Assembly (NCBI RefSeq): GCF_028993555.1
Contig: NZ_CP118610.1
Span: 2,604,001 to 2,668,000 of the forward strand
Direction of reading: 5' to 3'
Length of the DNA stretch: 64,000 nucleotides
DNA from: Ensifer adhaerens
Lineage (GTDB): Bacteria > Pseudomonadota > Alphaproteobacteria > Rhizobiales > Rhizobiaceae
Positions 53,533 to 62,897 of the stretch are shown here, in pieces. Position numbers and translations under genes: made by a program. The first letter of the stretch is position 1, and each line of letters starts with the position of its first letter. The notes under the pieces were generated by a model, which ran no database searches, had not been told where the DNA came from, and saw only the letters and a list, made by a program, of their open reading frames with translations.

Positions 53533-55041
53533 TCAGAAGAAGCCGAGCGCCTTCGGGCTGTAGCTCACCAGCATGTTCTTGGTCTGCTGGTAGTGATCGA
53601 GCATCATCTTGTGGGTCTCGCGGCCGATGCCGGACTGCTTGTAGCCACCGAAGGCCGCGTGCGCCGGATAGGCGTGATAGCAATTGGTCCAGACGCGGCC
53701 GGCCTGGATTTCGCGGCCGAAGCGGTAGCAACGGTTGGCATCGCGGCTCCAGACGCCGGCACCGAGGCCATAGAGGGTGTCGTTGGCGATCTCCAGCGCC
53801 TCAGCTTCCGTCTTGAAGGTGGTGACCGAAACCACCGGACCGAAGATCTCCTCCTGGAACACCCGCATCTTGTTGTGTCCGCGGAAGACCGTCGGCTTGA
53901 CGTAGAAGCCTTCGGCAAGCTCCCCTTCAAGCACGTTGCGACCGCCGCCGGTCAGCACCTCGGCGCCTTCCTGGCGGCCGATGTCGATATAGGAAAGGAT
54001 CTTTTCGAGCTGCTCGCCCGACGCCTGCGCGCCGATCATCGTGGCGCTGTCGAGCGGATTGCCCTGGCGGATCGCCTCGACGCGCTTTATCGCCCGCTCC
54101 ATGAAGCGGTCATAGATGCTTTCCTGGACGAGTGCGCGGCTCGGGCAGGTGCAGACCTCGCCCTGGTTCAGCGCGAACATGGCAAAGCCCTCGAGCGCCT
54201 TGTCGAAGTAGTCGTCATCCTCCGAAAGCACGTCGGCAAAGAAGATGTTCGGCGACTTGCCGCCGAGTTCCAGCGTCACGGGGATGAGGTTCTGGCTGGC
54301 ATATTGCATGATCAGCCGGCCGGTCGTCGTCTCGCCGGTAAAGGCGATCTTGGCGATGCGCGGGCTGGTGGCAAGCGGCTTGCCGGCTTCAAGACCAAAG
54401 CCGTTGACGATGTTGAGCACGCCAGCCGGCAGGAGGTCGCCGACGAGATCGGCCCAGACGAGGATCGAGGCCGGCGTCTGCTCGGCCGGTTTCAGCACGA
54501 CGCAGTTGCCGGCGGCGAGCGCCGGTGCCAGTTTCCACGCGGCCATCAGGATCGGGAAGTTCCACGGAATGATCTGGCCGACGACGCCGAGCGGCTCGTG
54601 GAAGTGATAGGCGACCGTGTCATGGTCGATCTCGCCGATCGAGCCTTCCTGAGCGCGGATGCAGGCGGCAAAGTAGCGGAAATGATCGATCGCAAGCGGA
54701 ATGTCGGCCGCCATGGTCTCGCGGATCGGCTTGCCATTGTCGAAGGTTTCGGCCCGCGCCAGGAGTTCAAGATTGTCCTCCATGCGGCCTGCGATCTTCA
54801 TCAGGATGTTGGAGCGTTCGGCAGCCGAGGTTCGGCCCCATTTCTCGCGGACGGCGTGGGCAGCGTCGAGCGCCAGCTCGATATCGGCAGCATCCGAGCG
54901 CGCCACCTGGCAGAGTACCCCGCCGGTCACCGGTGTCGTATTGTCGAAGTAGCGGCCGGCAACCGGCTCACGCCATTCGCCACCGATGAAGTTGCCGTAC
55001 TTCTGCTTGAACGGGCTTTCGACGATCTTCTGATGCAGCAT
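53533..55041 (-). CDS. NAD-dependent aldehyde dehydrogenase, ExaC/AldA type
   Basis: The 502-residue enzyme oxidises aldehydes such as acetaldehyde. The active-site Glu ('[15 protein letters not shown]') and Cys ('[17 protein letters not shown]') are present. The frame starts at two close ATGs (55047 and 55041); GGGAGGA abuts the first, so the second has better spacing. Upstream is an inverted repeat likely bound by the regulator of the next gene. Close relatives work in ethanol or glycerol-derived aldehyde oxidation; the substrate here is inferred. Confidence 0.94.
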   Translation of the reverse strand: MLHQKIVESPFKQKYGNFIGGEWREPVAGRYFDNTTPVTGGVLCQVARSDAADIELALDAAHAVREKWGRTSAAERSNILMKIAGRMEDNLELLARAETFDNGKPIRETMAADIPLAIDHFRYFAACIRAQEGSIGEIDHDTVAYHFHEPLGVVGQIIPWNFPILMAAWKLAPALAAGNCVVLKPAEQTPASILVWADLVGDLLPAGVLNIVNGFGLEAGKPLATSPRIAKIAFTGETTTGRLIMQYASQNLIPVTLELGGKSPNIFFADVLSEDDDYFDKALEGFAMFALNQGEVCTCPSRALVQESIYDRFMERAIKRVEAIRQGNPLDSATMIGAQASGEQLEKILSYIDIGRQEGAEVLTGGGRNVLEGELAEGFYVKPTVFRGHNKMRVFQEEIFGPVVSVTTFKTEAEALEIANDTLYGLGAGVWSRDANRCYRFGREIQAGRVWTNCYHAYPAHAAFGGYKQSGIGRETHKMMLDHYQQTKNMLVSYSPKALGFF

Positions 55042-55139
55042 GGTCATTCCTCCCTGAAACCAGCAACTAGAGCTGTGAGAGGAAGGTGCGACTGAACGTT
55101 CGTCTTCGATAGTGAGGCGCGACCAGCAGCGACGCGATC
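55042..55139. promoter_or_regulatory. Promoter and leader region of the aldehyde dehydrogenase gene
   Basis: The GGGAGGA ribosome site lies at the 3' end on the minus strand. No convincing -24/-12 sigma-54 motif was seen. Because the neighbouring regulator lacks an AAA+ domain, a sigma-70-type promoter is expected. Confidence 0.35.
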
Positions 55140-55157
55140 TGTTTCAGAATTGAGACA
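55140..55157. promoter_or_regulatory. Operator-like inverted repeat for the aldehyde dehydrogenase
   Basis: TGTTTCA (55140-55146), GAAT, TGAGACA (55151-55157): arms complementary at 6 of 7 positions, centred about 107 bases before the dehydrogenase start. It resembles the TGTxxCA-N4-TGxxACA type of site bound by Fis-like HTH domains of AcoR relatives. Confidence 0.5.
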
Positions 55158-55228
55158 GGGAAGCGGAGGCTGCTGTGCTGCGGCGCAGCAATTGGAATTC
55201 AGTGTCCTCCCCTGATCCCCTGCCGGAA

Positions 55229-55256
55229 CCTTCTCCCCGCCACAACGGGGAGAAGG
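55229..55256. repeat. Rhizobial GC-rich palindromic repeat
   Basis: CCTTCTCCCCG-CCACAA-CGGGGAGAAGG, 11-bp perfect arms. Typical of the short G+C-rich palindromic repeats spread through Rhizobiales genomes. Confidence 0.6.
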
Positions 55257-55350
55257 CACAAGCCGCATGCTCCCCGTTCCCAAAGCGACGCGCTCGCCAA
55301 TCACCAAGGATCAGGGCCGATGCAATCGTGACGGTCGCTATAGGACACGT

Positions 55351-55390
55351 CCCCTCTCCCCACCTGCGCGGATAGGGTTAGGGTGAGGGG
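55351..55390. repeat. Rhizobial CCCCTCTCCCC...GGTGAGGGG repeat
   Basis: CCCCTCTCCCCACCTGCGCG is followed by GATAGGGTTAGGGTGAGGGG, a short dispersed element often seen between Rhizobiales genes. It lies 25 bases from the stop of the regulator gene. Confidence 0.55.
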
Positions 55391-55414
55391 CAGCCTCCAG
55401 ATAAGGTAGGCGTA

Positions 55415-56371
55415 TCAGTTGACCTGGAGCCGCTTCATCTTGCGGTAAAGCGTGGCGCGGCTGATGCCGAGCAGTTCGGCGGCCATGGAGACATTGCCGT
55501 TGGCGCGCGAAAGCACCCGGCGAAGGGCGGCGCGCTCCGCATCGGGAAGTTCGGCAGCATCGCCTGACGTGTCTTCCCGAAGAAGGTCGGAGGCCGGGAC
55601 CCCGGCGGCGATGCGCCGGTCGTCGAGATCCAGCCATTGCCGTGCGGCACGCGTAGCACCAAGCACGAGGTCGTCGCGGTCGACGGCAAGCAGCGCCGGC
55701 CCGGCACGGTCCACCGGTACCAGCACGATGCGCGCACCGGCGAAGGCACGCCGGAAAAGGCCAGCCTCGATGCGCGCGGCCGCATCACGAACCGCCTGCG
55801 ACAGGATCGACATGGTGATCTCGGAGGCGTCGTCGCGGCAGGTGGAGATGTCGATGGCCGCCGCCAGTCGGCCGCGATGATCGCGGATCGGTGCGGTGGC
55901 GCAGCTCAAGCCGATGTTGCGACTGAGGAAATGCTGGTCGCGCTGGATGACGACAGCGCGCTCATCGGCGATCGCCGTGCCGATACCGTTGGTGCCCACA
56001 CTCGCCTCGCTCCAGACCGTTCCCGACCAGAGCCCGACGCCGCGGAATTCGGCGTCGTCGCCGACCGCGCCACGCCTTTCCAGCGCAACGCCGTCATTGT
56101 CGGTGAGGAGCAGGCAGCAGCCCGCCTTGCCGACCGTGGCGAACAATCGGTCAAGTTCGATGCCAGCCTCCGCCAGAAGCTCACCCGAACGCTCGCGGAC
56201 GGAGCGGAACTCGCCGTCCGGCAGCCGAAGCGGCGTACGCGCCTCCTCCGGCGCGAGCTTGTGCAGGGTCATGCAACGACGCCAGGAGGCGGCAACCGGC
56301 GAGCTCGCGGCAGCCGACGATTGATGCGCGACCCTGTAGACGTAATCCGAATGGTCTCTGACAGCAGGCAT
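55415..56371 (-). CDS. GAF-domain Fis-type regulator (AcoR-like, without AAA+ domain)
   Basis: The 318-residue protein has a GAF-like domain at about residues 65-190 ('LFATVGKAGCCLLLTDNDGVALERRG', 'EASVGTNGIGTAIADERAVVIQRDQHFLSRN', 'APIRDHRGRLAAAIDIS') and a C-terminal Fis HTH ('AALRRVLSRANGNVSMAAELLGISRATLYRKMKRL', residues 283-317). The central AAA+ domain of AcoR, which works with sigma-54, is absent. It probably senses an aldehyde or alcohol signal and controls the neighbouring dehydrogenase. The ATG at 56371 follows GGAAGCCG. Confidence 0.9.
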   Translation of the reverse strand: MPAVRDHSDYVYRVAHQSSAAASSPVAASWRRCMTLHKLAPEEARTPLRLPDGEFRSVRERSGELLAEAGIELDRLFATVGKAGCCLLLTDNDGVALERRGAVGDDAEFRGVGLWSGTVWSEASVGTNGIGTAIADERAVVIQRDQHFLSRNIGLSCATAPIRDHRGRLAAAIDISTCRDDASEITMSILSQAVRDAAARIEAGLFRRAFAGARIVLVPVDRAGPALLAVDRDDLVLGATRAARQWLDLDDRRIAAGVPASDLLREDTSGDAAELPDAERAALRRVLSRANGNVSMAAELLGISRATLYRKMKRLQVN

Positions 56372-56619
56372 CGGCTTCCTCCCTGAAGCGTCGTCCGGCG
56401 AAGGCGAAAACGGCCGATCTCCCAAGCAGCCGTTCCGCAAGATGGCGCCACTATAGCCATCGATGTCGGCGAAGGTCCAGCCAGACGAAGGTTCGAAGGC
56501 GCGCACCCGTCAGTGAACTTGATCGGTGGATCACGCTGCCGATATCGACAGTTTGGCCGAATGTGCTACGCGGAAGGACACCATTGCCGCGACTCACCCA
56601 CAATAGCCGGTTGCCCGCC

Positions 56620-57801
56620 ATGCTTCGTGACTTTTCGCTTCAGAGCCTGTTCATGGGCCTCTTGATCGCCTTCGTCGGCTTCGCCAGTTCCTTCGCCGTC
56701 GTGCTGCACGGCCTGACCGGCGTCGGCGCCAGCGAAGCGCAGGCCGCCTCCGGGCTGATGGCGCTGTCGGTCTCCATGGGCCTCTGTGCGATCGTGATCA
56801 GCGCCGTCACGCGTCTGCCGGTCAGCATCGCCTGGTCGACACCAGGTGCTGCCCTCCTTGCCAGCGCCGGCGTCGTCGAAGGCGGCTTCAATGCCGCGGT
56901 CGGCGCGTTTCTCGTCTGCGGCCTGCTGGTGGTCATCGCCGGCCTCTGGAAGCCGCTCGGTCGTCTGGTTTCAGCCATTCCAGCGCCGCTTGCCAATGCG
57001 ATGCTCGCCGGCGTGCTGCTCAGCCTCTGCTTTGCCCCGGTCAAGGCGATTGCCTTCAATCCCCTCCTCGGCCTGCCGATCCTCATCGTCTGGGCGATGG
57101 TGGGCAGCGTCAACAAGCTCTATGCCGTACCTGCAGCACTTCTTGCCTTCGTGCTCGTCATCGCCTTCGGCGTCGAAATTCCGGCAGGCTCCTTCTCCGC
57201 TCTATCCTCGGCGCTGGTGCCGACGGTCGAGTTCGTGACCCCACAGTTCAATGTCGCAGCCATGGTCAGCATTGCACTGCCGCTCTTCATCGTCACCATG
57301 GCCTCGCAGAATATCCCCGGCATCGCGGTGCTTAAGGTCAACGACTATCACCCCGCTCCCGGGCCGCTGTTTGCGACCACCGGCCTCTTTTCCATGCTGA
57401 GCGCGCCCTTCGGCGGCCACGCGGTCAATCTGGCCGCGATCACCGCCGCCATGTGCGCCGGCAGCGATTCCCACCCCGATCGCAACCGACGCTACTGGTC
57501 GGCGATCAATGCCGGCGCCTTCTACATTCTCTTCGGCCTGCTTGCCGGCGCCGTCACCACCTTCGTCAGCCTCGCCCCGTCCGTCCTGATCGAGGCCGTG
57601 GCCGGCCTCGCGCTCGTCGGGGCCTTTGCCAGTTCGGCCATGGCCGCCTTCACCGAGGCGAAGACCCGCGAAGCGGCCGCCATCACCTTCCTGGTGACGG
57701 CATCGGGCGTCAGTTTCGGCGGTGTTTCCGGAGCCTTCTGGGGTCTGATTGCCGGCGGGCTGATGCTGGCGCTCGCGCGCCTGACCGCGAAAAAGGCCTG
57801 A
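56620..57801 (+). CDS. BenE-family benzoate/H+ symporter-like transporter
   Basis: The 393-residue protein has about 12 membrane helices and the BenE pattern 'GLTGVGASEAQAASGLMALSVSMG', 'IAWSTPGAALLAS', 'MASQNIPGIAVLKVNDY.P.PGPLF..TGL.S...APFGGHAVNLAAITAAM' and 'TEAKTREAAAITFLVTASG'. Related proteins import benzoate, but no benzoate pathway genes are visible, so the substrate is uncertain. It starts at ATG 56620; the frame opens at 56563. Confidence 0.9.
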   Translation: MLRDFSLQSLFMGLLIAFVGFASSFAVVLHGLTGVGASEAQAASGLMALSVSMGLCAIVISAVTRLPVSIAWSTPGAALLASAGVVEGGFNAAVGAFLVCGLLVVIAGLWKPLGRLVSAIPAPLANAMLAGVLLSLCFAPVKAIAFNPLLGLPILIVWAMVGSVNKLYAVPAALLAFVLVIAFGVEIPAGSFSALSSALVPTVEFVTPQFNVAAMVSIALPLFIVTMASQNIPGIAVLKVNDYHPAPGPLFATTGLFSMLSAPFGGHAVNLAAITAAMCAGSDSHPDRNRRYWSAINAGAFYILFGLLAGAVTTFVSLAPSVLIEAVAGLALVGAFASSAMAAFTEAKTREAAAITFLVTASGVSFGGVSGAFWGLIAGGLMLALARLTAKKA

Positions 57802-57956
57802 ACCCGCGGCAAAGCTTGCATTTCAAGCCGATCTCGTCTATGCACCGCCCCGTCCGCGTAGACACCCTTGGAGGCAACGCGGATGAAGCCCTTGCGGCTT
57901 CGGTTCCTCCGCATGGCGGTTGAACTCTCCAGCATTAGACATAGAAAGGTCTATCC

Positions 57957-58565
57957 ATGAGCCACGCATCCTACGAGCTCAAGGCCGAGACGCGCGAACG
58001 GGTTGGTAAGGGGTCCTCCCGTGAACTTCGTCGCAACGGTCTTATCCCGGCTGTCATCTACGGTGACAAGCAGGCCCCCCTTTCCATCGCACTCTCCACC
58101 AAGGAAGTGACGATGAAGATCCACGCCGGCGGTTTCATGACCACCGTCGCAACCATCGACGTCAACGGCGAAAAGATCCGCGTCCTGCCGAAGGACTACC
58201 AGCTGGATCCGGTCCGCGACTTCACCATGCACGTCGACTTCCTGCGCGTCTCCAAGGACAGCCAGGTTACCGTTGAAGTTCCGGTTCACTTCGAGAACGA
58301 AGAAAAGTCCCCGGGCCTGAAGGCTGGCGGCGTTCTGAACATCGTTCGTCACGAAGTCGAACTCAACGTTTCGGCCAACGACATTCCGGAATTCCTGAGC
58401 GTCGATCTCTCCGGCCTCAAGGTCGGCGACGCCGTTCACATCTCCAACATCAAGCTGCCGAAGGGCGCGACCCCGGTTATCACCGACCGCGACTTCACCG
58501 TTGCAACGATCGTTGCTCCGGCCGGTGGCGTGAAGGAAGAAGCCGAAGGCGAAGCAGAAGCCTGA
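57957..58565 (+). CDS. rplY: 50S ribosomal protein L25 (CTC family)
   Basis: The 202-residue long form binds 5S rRNA and has an N-terminal L25 domain ('[37 protein letters not shown]') and a C-terminal TL5-like domain. An acidic tail 'EEAEGEAEA' ends the protein. A terminator follows. In many alphaproteobacteria it is next to pth; here two other genes lie between them. Confidence 0.97.
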   Translation: MSHASYELKAETRERVGKGSSRELRRNGLIPAVIYGDKQAPLSIALSTKEVTMKIHAGGFMTTVATIDVNGEKIRVLPKDYQLDPVRDFTMHVDFLRVSKDSQVTVEVPVHFENEEKSPGLKAGGVLNIVRHEVELNVSANDIPEFLSVDLSGLKVGDAVHISNIKLPKGATPVITDRDFTVATIVAPAGGVKEEAEGEAEA

Positions 58566-58617
58566 TTGGCTTTTGGGTGACTGGCGAAAAGCCGGTCCCA
58601 CCGCACTTCATCGAGAG

Positions 58618-58647
58618 CCCGTCCCATTCGTTTGGGGCGGGTTTTTT
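58618..58647 (+). terminator. Intrinsic terminator of rplY
   Basis: CCCGTCCCA and TGGGGCGGG pair (one G-U) around TTCGTT and run into TTTTTT. Confidence 0.88.
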
Positions 58648-58817
58648 GTATTGTCCACAGGCCTGTCGCCACACAGCCCCCGGCGCTGCATCTCATTATT
58701 TGTCACGAAGCGATTTCAGCAACATTTAAGGTTTTGATGATGTTCTGCTGGCGGGGAAACTGAGGTTCTGACTGAAGAGAATCCGAATATGAGATGCGTG
58801 GCAGCACCTTCTAAGGC

Positions 58818-61211
58818 GTGCATCCGATGATGCATTCCGTGGAGAACCGATTTATTGCAATTGTCTGTGGCGCAATGCTCGTATTCATTGCCCCGCTGCT
58901 CGTTCTCTTCCTGAGCATTTCCAGCGATCGCATCGCGCGCGAGCGTATTCACAACATCGAGCTGCTGATGGCGGCAAGCGCCGAAGCGCTGGGCAAGCCG
59001 ATCTGGGACTTCGACAGCGACGGCATCAAGCACATCGCCCGTTCTCTGATAAATGGCACCGATATCCTCTCCGTCACTGTGCGCGACCAGACCGGCTCGA
59101 TCCTCGCCCAGATGCCGTTGGGCGGCGCAATAACGAGCGCCAAGGACCGGATCCTCAGCCTGCCCATTTCCTATCAATCCGTAGACGGATTGAAGGAGGT
59201 CGGTCGCGTCGAGGTGAGAGTGCCGACGCCGGGCCTTCTGTCGCAATTCAGCAAGGACGAATTGGCGATCCTCGCCATCCTGCTCTTTGCCGTCGCGATC
59301 GTCTTTGCCGCCGCACTCGTCGGCAATCGCTTCACGGTGATGCGCCCGTTGATGCGCCTCACGGCTGCGATCGAGGCGACCCGCCGGCTCGGCTCGCGCC
59401 ACCGGGTCGACTGGACCTCCGACGACGAAATGGGCGCGCTCGCCGCCAACTTCAACGAAATGCAGGACCGGCTCGAGCGCGAAGAGACGGAACTGAAAAA
59501 CGCACACGAACGCGTCACCGATATCTACAACCTGACGCCGGCGATGCTGTTTTCGCTCGACATCGACGGACGCCTGCTCGCCGTCAGCGACTATTGGCTG
59601 CTGGCGACCGGTTACGATCGCGATGAGGTCATCGGTCGCGACTTCGTCGACTTCATCGATCTGCACTGGCACGAGACCTATCGCAGCCATGCCAAGACAA
59701 TCGCAGTCGGCGACCATGAGATCCGGGAGGTCACCGTTCCTTTCCGCAAGGCGGATAGTGAACTGATGACGGTGCTGATCCAGGAGACGAAGGCGACCGG
59801 CGAAAGCAGCCTGTCGCTCTCCGTCATGACCGATGTCACGGCACTGAAGCAGGCGGAAAGCCGCAACCACACCCAGGCGATCACCGACCACCTGACCGGC
59901 CTGCTCAACCGCCAGGGGTTCGAAGCGGCACTCGACGACGCGATCCGGCGGGCCGACGAATGCGGCATGCAGCTTGGCTGCCTGTTCATCGATCTCGACC
60001 GCTTCAAGTGGATCAACGACAACTTCGGGCACGCGGCCGGCGACGAAGTGCTGCGCCACACGGTAGAGCTCATCCATGACGCGCTTCGCCCCGGCGACAC
60101 CATGGCCCGCCTCGGTGGTGACGAATTCGCCATCCTGATCTCCGACCGGGACGCCTCGGCGCTCGCAAGCGAGATCGGCGAACGCATCGTCTCGGCCCTG
60201 CGCGAGCCCATGCAGATTGCCGGCAACGAACTCCTCGTCAGCGCCAGCGTCGGCATCTCGGTCTATCCGGCCCATGCGGAAAACGCCTCCGACCTCCTGC
60301 TCAAGGCGGATATGGCCATGTACGCGCGCAAACACGATGGCAAGAACGGCCTGCAGCTGTTCGACGCCAGCATGCTCGACGCGTCCCGCGAGCGCCATGA
60401 GATTGAACAGTGCATCGAAGCCGGGCTGAAGGACGACCACTTCGAGGCCTGGCTGCAGCCAATCGTCAGTCTTGCTGACGGGCAGATCGCCGGCTTCGAG
60501 GCGCTGATGCGCCTCAACCACCCGGAAAAAGGCCTGATGCCACCCGGCAAGATCATCGGCATTGCCGAGGAAACCGGCACGATCGCCCGCATCGGCGACC
60601 GCATCCTTGAAAAGGCGATCCGCCACCTGGCTGCAATCTCCGAGCTGGACGGCACGCAGAACACCTACCTCGCCGTCAATTTCTCGCCGCTGCAGTTCGA
60701 GCTAACGCTGCCGCACAAGCTCGCCGCCCTGCTCCTGAAGCATCACATTTCGCCAAGCCGGGTCGTCGTCGAGATCACAGAGGCCGTCCTCATGCTCGAC
60801 AATCCGGAAGTGCACGCGGTGCTGAAGCAGCTCAACGAATTCGGTTGCCGGATCGCGCTCGACGATTTCGGCACCGGTTATTCGTCATTGAGCTACCTCA
60901 ACCGTTTCCCGGTCGATATCGTCAAGGTCGACCAGTCCTTCACCCGTTCACTGAGCTCCGGCACCGCCGACATCCGGCGCAAGAGCCGCATGCTGATCAA
61001 GGGCATCCGCACCATCTCGCACCAGATGGGCTGCACCGTCGTCGCCGAAGGCATCGAGACGAAGGAGCAATGGCAACTGTTGCGCAAGCTGGGTGTCGAT
61101 TGCGGCCAGGGCTATCTTTTCAGCCGACCGATGCAGATCGACAGCATGCTGAAGATGCTGGAAAGCGACTCGGAGGCAAAGACGGCGACGGCAGCAGACA
61201 GGCGGGCATGA
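58818..61211 (+). CDS. Membrane GGDEF-EAL protein with HAMP and PAS-like region
   Basis: The 797-residue product has TM1 (residues 12-33), a short periplasmic region, TM2 (about 152-174), a HAMP linker, a PAS-like segment ('MLFSLDIDGRLLAVSDYWLLATGYDRDEVIGRDFVDFI'), a GGDEF domain with intact 'RLGGDEF' and an upstream RxxD inhibitory site ('RPGD'), and an EAL domain with 'GFEALMR', 'VNFSP', 'EITE', 'DDFGTGYSS' and 'EGIET'. Both catalytic sites look intact, so it could make or break c-di-GMP depending on signal. The EAL segment begins near residue 540. Confidence 0.93.
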   Translation: MHPMMHSVENRFIAIVCGAMLVFIAPLLVLFLSISSDRIARERIHNIELLMAASAEALGKPIWDFDSDGIKHIARSLINGTDILSVTVRDQTGSILAQMPLGGAITSAKDRILSLPISYQSVDGLKEVGRVEVRVPTPGLLSQFSKDELAILAILLFAVAIVFAAALVGNRFTVMRPLMRLTAAIEATRRLGSRHRVDWTSDDEMGALAANFNEMQDRLEREETELKNAHERVTDIYNLTPAMLFSLDIDGRLLAVSDYWLLATGYDRDEVIGRDFVDFIDLHWHETYRSHAKTIAVGDHEIREVTVPFRKADSELMTVLIQETKATGESSLSLSVMTDVTALKQAESRNHTQAITDHLTGLLNRQGFEAALDDAIRRADECGMQLGCLFIDLDRFKWINDNFGHAAGDEVLRHTVELIHDALRPGDTMARLGGDEFAILISDRDASALASEIGERIVSALREPMQIAGNELLVSASVGISVYPAHAENASDLLLKADMAMYARKHDGKNGLQLFDASMLDASRERHEIEQCIEAGLKDDHFEAWLQPIVSLADGQIAGFEALMRLNHPEKGLMPPGKIIGIAEETGTIARIGDRILEKAIRHLAAISELDGTQNTYLAVNFSPLQFELTLPHKLAALLLKHHISPSRVVVEITEAVLMLDNPEVHAVLKQLNEFGCRIALDDFGTGYSSLSYLNRFPVDIVKVDQSFTRSLSSGTADIRRKSRMLIKGIRTISHQMGCTVVAEGIETKEQWQLLRKLGVDCGQGYLFSRPMQIDSMLKMLESDSEAKTATAADRRA

Positions 61212-61305
61212 TGTTCGCCGCCAGCGGTCGCGATCCCGATGGAGGTTCGGGACGCGAAAGCACCGCGCGGACACCGCAAGGCAGACAGCAAAAAGAGGAA
61301 GGCAC

Positions 61306-62040
61306 GTGAAGGCGCTGATCCCATTATTTTTCCTCGGTCTCTTCACGACCGCTGAGGCGCAGACGATCAAGTTCGTCACCGAGGAGTATCCGCCCTACAA
61401 TTTTTCGACCGAAAACGGTCCGAGCGGCGCTGCGGTAGACCAGGTCAAGCTGATCATGGAGCGACTGAAACAACCGTATTCGATCGAGGTTCTGCCTTGG
61501 GCGCGGGCGTTCATGCTGGCCGAGACCGATCCTGCCTATTGCGTCTTCACCACCGGCCACGACGCCGAGCGCGACAAGAAATTCCAATGGGTCGAGCCTC
61601 TGCTGGTCGATCACATGGTCATGGTTCGCCACGCCGGCTCCAACATAGCGCCGGCTTCGTTGGAAGCGGCGCGCCAGTACACCGTGGGCACGCAGCGCGA
61701 AGACTTTTCCGCAACCTATCTCAGGGACCACGGCTTTCCGAAGATCGACTATGCCGCCAACCTCGATTCCAGCCTGAAGAAGCTGATCGCTGGACGTGTC
61801 GACCTGCTGATGACGTCCGAGAAGACCTTCCAGAGCATGCGCAGCGAAGGCAAGCCGGTCGAAGCGGCACTCGTGCTTGAAGGCAAGCTCTATGGCATTG
61901 CATGTCACCGTGACGTATCGCGCGCAGCCATCGCCGCAATGCAGCGCGAGCTTGACCGGTTGATCGGCAACGGCACCCAGGACGAGATCTTCAAGCACTA
62001 CGGCCTCACACCGAATGCCAGCCTGCGCGCCGAGAAATAA
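61306..62040 (+). CDS. Periplasmic solute-binding protein (family 3-like)
   Basis: The 244-residue protein begins with a GTG start and a short signal peptide ('ALIPLFFLGLFTTAEAQ'). It shows the transporter substrate-binding pattern 'TIKFVTEEYPPYNF..ENG..GAAVDQVKLIMERL', 'PWARAFMLAETDPAYCVFT' and 'GTQREDF'. Only one gene is present, with no permease or ATPase nearby, so it may instead act as a sensor partner for the GGDEF-EAL protein directly upstream. That link is inferred from position. Confidence 0.82.
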   Translation: MKALIPLFFLGLFTTAEAQTIKFVTEEYPPYNFSTENGPSGAAVDQVKLIMERLKQPYSIEVLPWARAFMLAETDPAYCVFTTGHDAERDKKFQWVEPLLVDHMVMVRHAGSNIAPASLEAARQYTVGTQREDFSATYLRDHGFPKIDYAANLDSSLKKLIAGRVDLLMTSEKTFQSMRSEGKPVEAALVLEGKLYGIACHRDVSRAAIAAMQRELDRLIGNGTQDEIFKHYGLTPNASLRAEK

Positions 62041-62107
62041 GCGTTGACTTCCCTCGGGCACGATGATTTTGGATGGCCCCACCCCGAAATCATCGACGCG
62101 TGACGAC

Positions 62108-62827
62108 ATGCTGATCATCGTAGGGCTTGGCAATCCAGGTTCGAAATACGCCGCCAACCGGCACAACATCGGCTTCATGGCGGTCGACGTCATTCATCGC
62201 CGGCACGGCTTTTCCTCCTGGTCGAAAAAGTTCAAGGCCGAGATCGCCGAGGGCGACATCGCCGGCGAACGCGTCCTGCTGATGAAGCCGCAAACCTTCA
62301 TGAACCTCTCCGGCGAGTCCGTCGGCGAGGCCATGCGCTTCTACAAGCTGCAGCCGAAGGATATCACCGTCATCTATGACGAACTCGACTTGCCGGCCGC
62401 CAAGGCGCGCATCAAGGTCGGCGGCGGCCATGGCGGCCACAACGGCATCAAGTCGATCGACGCCCATTGTGGCAAGGAATACCGCCGCCTGCGCCTCGGC
62501 ATCGGCCATCCCGGCGTCAAGGATCTGGTGCACGCTCACGTGCTCGGCGACTTCGCCAAGGCCGACCAGACCTGGCTGGTGCCGCTGCTCGACGCCATCG
62601 CCGACAATGCCGATATGCTGGTTCGGGGCGAGGACTCTCAGCTTCTGAACAAGGTCGCGCTCGCGACCGGCGGCAAGCCGGAAGTGGAGAAGGCCGAGGC
62701 TCCGAAAAAGCAGGGCGCGCAATCGCACATCCATCAGGCGCGCAACTCGGCTCAGCCGAAGAAACTGCCGGCCACCGGCCCCATGGCTGACATGCTGAAG
62801 AAGATGTTCGGCTCGAAGGGCGACTAG
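62108..62827 (+). CDS. pth: Peptidyl-tRNA hydrolase
   Basis: The 239-residue enzyme frees tRNA from abortive peptidyl-tRNAs. Motifs '[24 protein letters not shown]' (catalytic His), '[17 protein letters not shown]' and '[18 protein letters not shown]' are present. It is longer than E. coli Pth by a basic, Gln/Ala-rich C-terminal tail of about 45 residues, as in other rhizobia. The ATG at 62108 is used although the frame opens at 62063. Confidence 0.97.
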   Translation: MLIIVGLGNPGSKYAANRHNIGFMAVDVIHRRHGFSSWSKKFKAEIAEGDIAGERVLLMKPQTFMNLSGESVGEAMRFYKLQPKDITVIYDELDLPAAKARIKVGGGHGGHNGIKSIDAHCGKEYRRLRLGIGHPGVKDLVHAHVLGDFAKADQTWLVPLLDAIADNADMLVRGEDSQLLNKVALATGGKPEVEKAEAPKKQGAQSHIHQARNSAQPKKLPATGPMADMLKKMFGSKGD

Positions 62828-62897
62828 CTTCCCGTTTGGGGAGCGAGCACTAGTTTTCGCTCAGGTCGGCTTTGAAGACCGGCCTGGAGCACGCCCT

